Positions 40,909-45,950 of a DNA stretch of 45,950 nt are shown here, in pieces (the stretch's first letter is position 1; each line of letters begins with the position of its first letter). Below the pieces are notes generated by a model. That model was not told the DNA's origin, made no database searches, and saw nothing but the letters and a program-made list of their open reading frames with translations. The stretch is from Syntrophaceae bacterium (GTDB lineage: Bacteria; Desulfobacterota; BSN033; UBA1163), in contig JACAEV010000029.1 in assembly GCA_013388645.1 (NCBI GenBank), positions 1-45,950 on the forward strand, written 5' to 3'. Position numbers and translations under genes: made by a program.

Positions 40909-41068
40909 GGGAGAGAGGCGGTTAGGTGAAAAGATTTAGAGCGGTAACCTTTAACTGGTTGGGTTCAGGCGTGCCAAAGGAATGAAAAAATTCGATTTAA
41001 CCGAGCGACGATTTCTCATCACCTAAAAGACCCGTATTCTAAATCTTTTTAACCTGACCGCCTCTCCC
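40909..41068. repeat. Long inverted-repeat element between dctQ and dctP
   Basis: The left arm GGGAGAGAGGCGGTTAGGT then GAAAAGATTTAGA pairs with the right arm TCTAAATCTTTTTAACCTGACCGCCTCTCCC over roughly 30 bp with few mismatches and small gaps. The 160-bp element fills most of the 291-bp interval 40835-41125. The remainder holds only the ribosome-binding region for dctQ and a short CCCCCCAGGGG. It could fold into a stem that processes or attenuates the operon mRNA. Confidence 0.7.
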
Positions 41069-41125
41069 CTATTCCTTATGATGATGACACAGCCCCCCAG
41101 GGGAAGAATGTCGTAAAAAGAATGA

Positions 41126-42193
41126 TTACTTCACCCGAACCTCTGCTGGACCGGTGGACGATTTAACCCCTAACTCTTTCTGTTTCTTCGTCCAGTACTC
41201 AATTCGCATCCTGGCATAATTAATCAATTCTCTGGTCTCCTTTTCTTTATACCCTGCGGCGACCATGGATTTTACATATTTATCTAAAACAGGCTCAACC
41301 GCTTTCTTCCATTTCGCAATTTCCTCTGGCGGCAGTTCAATAAATTGTAAGCCTTTTTCCTTGCCATAATTTTTCCCATCAATATCTATTTCATTCCACA
41401 TGGTTGCCAATTTCTCCTCAAAAGGATACTCATTAATGATCTTCTGAAGATTGGGAGAAAGCTTGTTCCATGAGTCTTTATTCATCACCAAATAAAAGGT
41501 ATAGACCTGTCCGATGGGCCAGCATTCTGTGACATACTTCGCCACTTCGGCATATCGAAAAGCCCTCATCGTTTCCATCGGGATCATCAGCCCATCTATC
41601 ACCCTCTTTTGTATCGCCTCATAGGCTTCCGGTGTGGGAATGGGTCGGGGGGTTCCCCCTAAAGCAGTGACAACTTCAGCGATAAAGCCGAGCCCCCTCA
41701 GCGTCATCCCTTTAAGATCCTCCATCTTATTGACCGGTTTGGTTGCCGAAAGAACAACATTGACAGGACTGGTGTGCATGGAAATCATGTGTATTTTATC
41801 CCATTCCTTTGGCTTGAACTCCCTAATAAAATCATTGGCTACATGGTTGGATACCCAAGCATTGGGAAAGCCGAGAGGAAGGTCAAGAGCTTCTGTCATC
41901 CGAAAGCGACCAAAGGTATAGCCAATGTTTGAAAAACCGATATCTGCAATCCCTTCTACCACCCCGTCATACATCTTGGGAGCGGTCAGCAGGGTCCCAG
42001 CAGGGAAGTAACGAATCTTCAATTCGCCTCCTGAGCGAGCCTCAAGATCTTTGATGAATTCCTCACAGATTTTGGATTGCCGGGAAGGAACAGGAAAATA
42101 GTTGCAGAATTTTAATTCAATAGCTCCAAAAACAATGGAAGGCACCAATATTCCCATTACCATCAGACCGATAAGGATTGATTTATTTCTCAT
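41126..42193 (-). CDS. dctP: TRAP transporter substrate-binding protein
   Basis: This 355-aa periplasmic protein has a signal peptide (SILIGLMVMGILVPSIVFG, cleavage near VFG-AI). DctP landmarks are the first strand (LKFCNYFPVPSRQSK), MYDGVVEGIADIGFS, MTLRGLGFIAEVVTALGG and the substrate-carboxylate Arg region (AIQKRVIDGLMIPMETM). TRAP binding proteins capture carboxylates by a conserved Arg. The ribosome-binding site is AGGAGG. Upstream is the EntE-like ligase gene (176-bp gap), so the imported acid may be its substrate (inference). Confidence 0.9.
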   Translation of the reverse strand: MRNKSILIGLMVMGILVPSIVFGAIELKFCNYFPVPSRQSKICEEFIKDLEARSGGELKIRYFPAGTLLTAPKMYDGVVEGIADIGFSNIGYTFGRFRMTEALDLPLGFPNAWVSNHVANDFIREFKPKEWDKIHMISMHTSPVNVVLSATKPVNKMEDLKGMTLRGLGFIAEVVTALGGTPRPIPTPEAYEAIQKRVIDGLMIPMETMRAFRYAEVAKYVTECWPIGQVYTFYLVMNKDSWNKLSPNLQKIINEYPFEEKLATMWNEIDIDGKNYGKEKGLQFIELPPEEIAKWKKAVEPVLDKYVKSMVAAGYKEKETRELINYARMRIEYWTKKQKELGVKSSTGPAEVRVK

Positions 42194-42369
42194 TTGAACT
42201 TACCTCCTGTTTAAGATTAAAAATGGCTTAAAAATTTTCAGCCCTCTTTTAATTTTCGGACCCCAACCATTTTGATAACCAATAACCCGCCCTATGTGAC
42301 ATCAACAGACTATTTTTCACCTCCCTTCTTTTAAATTAGCCACGAGCTCTTCACCGGAGTTGCCCCGCC

Positions 42370-44043
42370 TTATGAGATGATCCCTTCCTGTCTCAATTTT
42401 TCCTTTATGCTTTCTTTTAACCGCATCTTATCGAATTTCCCCACATTCGTTAAAGGCATCTCTTCCACCATTTCAATCCTCTCAGGGAAATAGAGCACAG
42501 AGGCTTTTTCCCCCTTGAGGTAAGAGAGGATTTCTTCGAAGGTGATCTTTTCATCCTTCTTCGGTTTAATGAAGGCACAGACCCTTTCACCCAAAATGGG
42601 GTCTGGCATGCCCACCACAGCCACCTGTTCCACTTTAAAGTAACCGCTGATGAGCTCTTCGACCTCTTTCGTACTGATATTTTCTCCCCCACGAATGATG
42701 ATATCTTTCTTCCGCCCTGTAATGATCAAACGACCCTGATCATCAAATTTAGCGATATCTCCCGTGCGATAAAACCCATCGAATGTAAATGCTTCTTTAT
42801 TTTCAGCGTCTGATTTGTAATATCCACGAAAGATACAAGGCCCTCTGACCACCAGCTCTCCTTCTTTTCCAGGAGGAAGGTTGCCACCATTGGAATCGAT
42901 CACTTTAAATTCATCATAAGGACAGATGGGCCATCCCACCGTATGAAAAACAACCTCTTCTGGGTCTTCGAATCGGGTCTGAGTGCAGGGTCCCTCTGAA
43001 CTACCGTAGACATTATAAAATTTACATTTCAATTTATTGTAAACTTTTCGAATGGTCTCCGGAGGCATATAAGAGCCACCCGTAGCAATCACCTCCAAAG
43101 ATGAAACATTGTATTGATCAAGGTCAGGGAGATCAACCAGTTGTTGCACCTGCGCAACTGCAAGAATGGTGGTCGTGACTTTCTCCCTTCCGATCGCCTC
43201 AAGGATTTCTTTGGGGCGGGTGGAGGGAATCATCACCACTTTTCCCCCCGTGAGAAAGGAGGGGTTTATAGAGACCTCAATCGCCATATTGTGCGTCACG
43301 GGGGTGGCGATCAGAGTGATATCGTGAGGGCTCCGTTGCCATGCTTTGGCCCGATATTCCACATTACAGAACCAATCATTATGGGTCCTCGGCACAAGTT
43401 TTGGAAGGCCGGTGGTTCCTCCGGTTGGCATCAAATGGCATACCTCTTCAGGATCCGGCTTAAAAGATTGGAGATAATCTTTGGGATATTGGTCGAGGTC
43501 AACCTTATTTAAGAGGTGATTGAAAGAGAGCGTCCCCTCGGGTAATGTATCCTTTTCCAGCAAATAGGAATCAATGATAAGAATATCTTTTAAAGATGAA
43601 GATCGAGATCGAACATCCTCGATGATGGGTCGGTAGTCAATCTTTTCAAACTTCAGAGGAACAATCCATGCCTTGGCTTTGGTCATCTCACAGTAATGTT
43701 CCAGTTCTCTCTGTGAGAATCGGGGAATACACATGACAGGAATGGCACCTATTTTATGAAGCCCATAATAGGCAAAGACAAATTCACCCCAATTGGGGAT
43801 TTGAAGTAAAACCCGATCCAATTTCTCAATCCCTAACTGGAGAAACGCTAGGGCTGCTCGATTGGTCCATTCTCTAAGTTGCCGATAGGTTAACCTCATT
43901 CCCTCAGCCACCAGGGCCTCTTTATTAGGGTAGAGGTCACAAGTTCGATCCAGCATCTCTCCTAATGGAATGCCGAGCCACCATCTCTTTTTATAGTACA
44001 GATCAAGAAATTCCTTTGGATAGGGATGGGCACCTTCCAGCAT
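42370..44043 (-). CDS. EntE/DhbE-like aryl-acid AMP ligase
   Basis: This 557-aa class I adenylate-forming enzyme has the P-loop TGGTTGLPKLV, GGSYMPPETIRK, YGSSEGPCTQTR, YRTGDIAKFD, GRKKDIIIRGGENIS (hinge), and C-terminal NVGKFDKMRL with catalytic Lys. The N-terminal half most resembles 2,3-dihydroxybenzoate-AMP ligases (EntE, DhbE) and related aryl-CoA ligases. Without an aryl-carrier protein nearby it probably makes an acyl-CoA. It heads an operon with dctP-dctQ-dctM. A promoter is visible, and a palindrome sits where a ribosome-binding site is expected. The acid could be an aromatic compound. Confidence 0.85.
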   Translation of the reverse strand: MLEGAHPYPKEFLDLYYKKRWWLGIPLGEMLDRTCDLYPNKEALVAEGMRLTYRQLREWTNRAALAFLQLGIEKLDRVLLQIPNWGEFVFAYYGLHKIGAIPVMCIPRFSQRELEHYCEMTKAKAWIVPLKFEKIDYRPIIEDVRSRSSSLKDILIIDSYLLEKDTLPEGTLSFNHLLNKVDLDQYPKDYLQSFKPDPEEVCHLMPTGGTTGLPKLVPRTHNDWFCNVEYRAKAWQRSPHDITLIATPVTHNMAIEVSINPSFLTGGKVVMIPSTRPKEILEAIGREKVTTTILAVAQVQQLVDLPDLDQYNVSSLEVIATGGSYMPPETIRKVYNKLKCKFYNVYGSSEGPCTQTRFEDPEEVVFHTVGWPICPYDEFKVIDSNGGNLPPGKEGELVVRGPCIFRGYYKSDAENKEAFTFDGFYRTGDIAKFDDQGRLIITGRKKDIIIRGGENISTKEVEELISGYFKVEQVAVVGMPDPILGERVCAFIKPKKDEKITFEEILSYLKGEKASVLYFPERIEMVEEMPLTNVGKFDKMRLKESIKEKLRQEGIIS

Positions 44044-44045
44044 AA

Positions 44046-44061
44046 GTTCTATCCATAGAAC
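44046..44061 (-). promoter_or_regulatory. Palindrome in place of the ribosome-binding site
   Basis: GTTCTAT-CC-ATAGAAC (minus strand GTTCTAT-GG-ATAGAAC) has perfect 7-bp arms and ends 2 nt before the ATG of the EntE-like gene. No Shine-Dalgarno sequence is visible at the usual distance. It may be an operator or a translational control element. Confidence 0.4.
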
Positions 44062-44093
44062 AAGAAAAGGAATTTTAGACTGGTCTACTGTGC

Positions 44094-44122
44094 ATATTAA
44101 ATTTTCTCATTCTCTGAGTCAA
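44094..44122 (-). promoter_or_regulatory. Promoter of the ligase/TRAP operon
   Basis: On the minus strand, TTGACT (44122-44117) and TAATAT (44099-44094) are 17 bp apart, giving a transcript start about 45 nt before the ATG at 44043. The palindrome at 44046 lies in the resulting leader. Confidence 0.55.
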
Positions 44123-44149
44123 GTAGAAAGACGGGGAGATAGAATGGCT

Positions 44150-45355
44150 TTAAAGTCGAATCCCTTTGGGAACTACCACGATCCCGGAAGTAGTTACGGT
44201 AAATCGCTTTGCATCCTCATTCAGATGATAACCGATTTCCATCCCTGGAGGAATCTGAACCTCTTTATCAATGATCGTCCTCCTGATCTTCGCATTCCTT
44301 CCGACATCCACCCCTTCAAAAAGGATGGAGTCCTCAATCTCCACATAACTGTGAACTCTCACATTGGGCGAGAGGATCGATCGTTTGATATTTCCGCCAC
44401 TTATAATACAACCATTGGAGAGGATTGAATTGAGAGCAGTCCCCACCCTGCCCTCTTCAATCCAAACTGTCTTGGCAGGGGGAAAGGTAGGTTGATAGGT
44501 GAAGATGGGCCATTGGGGGTCATAAAGGTTAAGCTGAGGGGTGACGGCGATCAGATCCATGTTCGCTTCATAGTAAGCTTCGATCGTCCCCACATCCCTC
44601 CAATATGCTGTGCCTCCGCAATCCGCCTCTCTAAAATCGAAAGCAAAGACCTGGTCCTTCTCAATCATCATGGGAATGATATCCTTGCCAAAATCGTGAC
44701 TTGAGTCTGATCGAGCATCTTCTATCAACCGCCTCACCAACACTTCGGTATTGAAAATATAGACTCCCATGGAGGCCAGAATTCCTTTAGGATCCCCGGG
44801 AATCGTTTTGGGTTCTACGGGTTTCTCTTGAAAACCAACCATTCGCCAATCTCGGTCCACCTCAATCACGCCAAATTCTCTGGAAAGCCTCCAATCCATC
44901 CGGATGGCCGCAACCGTTAAATCCGATCCTTTCTCCAAATGAAAAGCGATCATCTTCCGATAGTCCATTTTATAAATGTGATCCCCGGAAAGGATCAACA
45001 CCAGGTCAGGCCGTTCGACTTGTAATGTGTAAATGTTTTGAAAAATGGCATCGGCTGTTCCCTGATACCAGTGTTCGTCAATTCTTTGCTGGGCCGGGAC
45101 AGCTTCGATGAACTCTCCTAATGGTGCAGAGAGGATGTTCCATCCCAACTGGATGTGACGATGAAGGGAGGTCGATTTATATTGGGTGAGGGCATAGATC
45201 CATCGAATTCCAGAATTGATACAATTAGAGAGGGTAAAATCGATGATCCGATAAATGGCTCCAAATGGGACAGCAGGTTTCGCTCGATCACGAGTGAGGG
45301 GATAAAGTCTTTCCCCTCGGCCGCCCGCTAAGATCATCCCAAGGATTTTCTTCAT
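44150..45355 (-). CDS. glgC: Glucose-1-phosphate adenylyltransferase
   Basis: This 401-aa protein is of typical GlgC length. The pyrophosphorylase domain has MILAGGRGERLYPLT then RAKPAVPFGAIYRIIDF and WYQGTADAIFQN, SGDHIYKMDY and FQEKPVEP. The C-terminal left-handed beta-helix is seen in NSILSNGCIISGG, VRRSILSP-like repeats and VEIEDSILFEGVDVG. It makes ADP-glucose for glycogen synthesis in the cytoplasm. Neighbours are unrelated (a response regulator upstream, a ligase operon downstream), so it appears to be an ordinary stand-alone gene. The ribosome-binding site is GGGAAAG before the ATG. Confidence 0.95.
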   Translation of the reverse strand: MKKILGMILAGGRGERLYPLTRDRAKPAVPFGAIYRIIDFTLSNCINSGIRWIYALTQYKSTSLHRHIQLGWNILSAPLGEFIEAVPAQQRIDEHWYQGTADAIFQNIYTLQVERPDLVLILSGDHIYKMDYRKMIAFHLEKGSDLTVAAIRMDWRLSREFGVIEVDRDWRMVGFQEKPVEPKTIPGDPKGILASMGVYIFNTEVLVRRLIEDARSDSSHDFGKDIIPMMIEKDQVFAFDFREADCGGTAYWRDVGTIEAYYEANMDLIAVTPQLNLYDPQWPIFTYQPTFPPAKTVWIEEGRVGTALNSILSNGCIISGGNIKRSILSPNVRVHSYVEIEDSILFEGVDVGRNAKIRRTIIDKEVQIPPGMEIGYHLNEDAKRFTVTTSGIVVVPKGIRL

Positions 45356-45406
45356 TCGGCTTTCCCTTCTCTAAAGAGAGCTCTGAAAAACCGAAAATCG
45401 CTCTCT

Positions 45407-45499
45407 TGATTACGGAGGTTGCAAAAAATGATTCCACAGATTTTTCATTAGTTTCCATGGATTTCTAATCGGTGGAATCGCTTCATCATCCGGTAATCA
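45407..45499. repeat. Nested palindromic element between glgC and the response regulator
   Basis: The outer arms are TGATTACGG (45407-45415) and CCGGTAATCA (45490-45499), with one extra base. The inner arms GATTCCAC (45430-45437) and GTGGAATC (45472-45479) are perfect over 8 bp. It may be a terminator-like or REP-type repeat; no T-run follows. Confidence 0.5.
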
Positions 45500-45514
45500 G
45501 AGATTTCCGGGCTT

Positions 45515-45880
45515 TTAAGAAATCTTTAAAAGTTCCCGGACCTTCTTTTTTAATTCACCGAGGTCAGCCGACTTGGTGACATAGGCATCGGCTGCCCAAC
45601 TCATAAAATCCTGTCGATACCCTGAGTAGGAGGTATTGAGGATGATGGGAATTTTTCTTTCTTTGCTGACAATCCGCCCTAAGGCCTCCATCCCGTCCAT
45701 GATGGGCATGACAATATCGAGGATGATCAAATCAGGTTTGGCCGTCTCCAACTGCTGAATGGCTTCTTTCCCATTGCCAGCAGTGAAAACCTCATACCCC
45801 TCTGATCTCAGTTCCTCTTCGTAGAGAAGCCTCAGGCTCTCCTCATCCTCAACGATCAGAATTTTCTTCTTCATAACCAT
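45515..45880 (-). CDS. Single-domain response regulator (CheY-like receiver)
   Basis: This 121-aa receiver domain has the acidic pair Glu11/Asp12 (IVEDEES), the phosphoacceptor Asp55 in LIILDIVMP, the Thr/Ser switch (NTSYSGY, Thr83), and Lys103 in VTKSADL. There is no output domain, so it acts by protein-protein contact or phosphotransfer. A cognate kinase is not in the window. The start could be the first ATG at 45880 or the in-frame ATG two codons later (45874); no clear ribosome-binding site decides. Confidence 0.9.
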   Translation of the reverse strand: MVMKKKILIVEDEESLRLLYEEELRSEGYEVFTAGNGKEAIQQLETAKPDLIILDIVMPIMDGMEALGRIVSKERKIPIILNTSYSGYRQDFMSWAADAYVTKSADLGELKKKVRELLKIS

Positions 45881-45950
45881 ATTATTGTTAATCTTTTATT
45901 AAAAAACAACTCTTTTTCGGATCAAATTTATTTTCCATATGAAACTCTTA

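Noticed and set aside
42194-42369. Possible riboswitch in the gap before dctP
   Set aside because: No known riboswitch core or strong stem pattern could be matched; the gap only shows an AGGAGG ribosome-binding site.
1-45950. CRISPR arrays, tRNA or rRNA genes, integrases
   Set aside because: No regularly spaced direct repeats, cloverleaf-like segments, conserved rRNA stretches or recombinase motifs were seen on either strand by eye.

Overview
The window looks like chromosome of an uncultured or little-studied anaerobic member of the Desulfobacterota (former Deltaproteobacteria). The reasons are indirect: a multihaem c-type cytochrome at the left edge, paired DUF948/YtxH genes, molybdenum hydroxylases, several PaaK-type CoA ligases, UPF0261 proteins, TRAP and Liv transporters, moderate GC, and many palindromic intergenic repeats. 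No rRNA, tRNA, CRISPR array, transposase or phage gene was seen.

Layout. 0-4 kb: 3' end of a multihaem cytochrome, an exported esterase, a DUF948/YtxH pair behind a good sigma-70 promoter, and an unknown gene. 4.2-24 kb: a catabolic-looking region. It starts with a UPF0261 protein and a LysR regulator divergent from a pair of homologous phytoene-dehydrogenase-like FAD enzymes with a 78-aa protein between them. An SDR, a single-chain Mop-type molybdenum aldehyde oxidoreductase, a DUF89 phosphatase-like protein and a two-subunit ATP dikinase (phenylphosphate-synthase-like architecture) follow, then ABM-like proteins, an HD protein, a second UPF0261 protein, an acyl-CoA dehydrogenase homologue with an unusual active-site region, a PaaK-like ligase and a 58-aa protein. 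Two related 124-155 bp elements with terminal inverted repeats sit at 5.4 and 22.2 kb. 24-30.5 kb: livK-H-M-G-F plus an acyl-CoA synthetase on the minus strand. 30.5-38.6 kb: a minus-strand operon probably led by tetR, encoding a three-subunit molybdenum hydroxylase (with two FAD subunits and a CoxG protein), a MoaD/ThiS-like protein, a remnant of its ThiF/MoeB-like partner, and a second PaaK-like ligase. 39-44 kb: an EntE-like ligase followed by a TRAP transporter. 44-46 kb: glgC and a single-domain response regulator.

Working model (inference). Liv and TRAP systems import organic acids, four AMP-forming ligases activate them, and molybdenum hydroxylases and the acyl-CoA dehydrogenase homologue carry out oxygen-independent oxidations. 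The most unusual block is 6.7-18.9 kb: paired FAD enzymes could oxidise a C-H or alkene position, the SDR and Mop-type enzyme could take alcohol to carbonyl to acid, and the split dikinase could phosphorylate a hydroxyl group on a non-pyruvate substrate. The arrangement recalls the logic of anaerobic limonene and phenol pathways without containing the diagnostic partners of either, so the substrate is unknown.

Features absent from the ORF track but readable in the sequence: the cytochrome frame open to the left edge, a ThiF/MoeB C-terminal remnant (32.26-32.44 kb), a frameshifted copy of the 58-aa gene (38.84-39.02 kb), a cysteine-rich 59-aa ORF (36.60-36.78 kb), and several hairpin elements and promoters.
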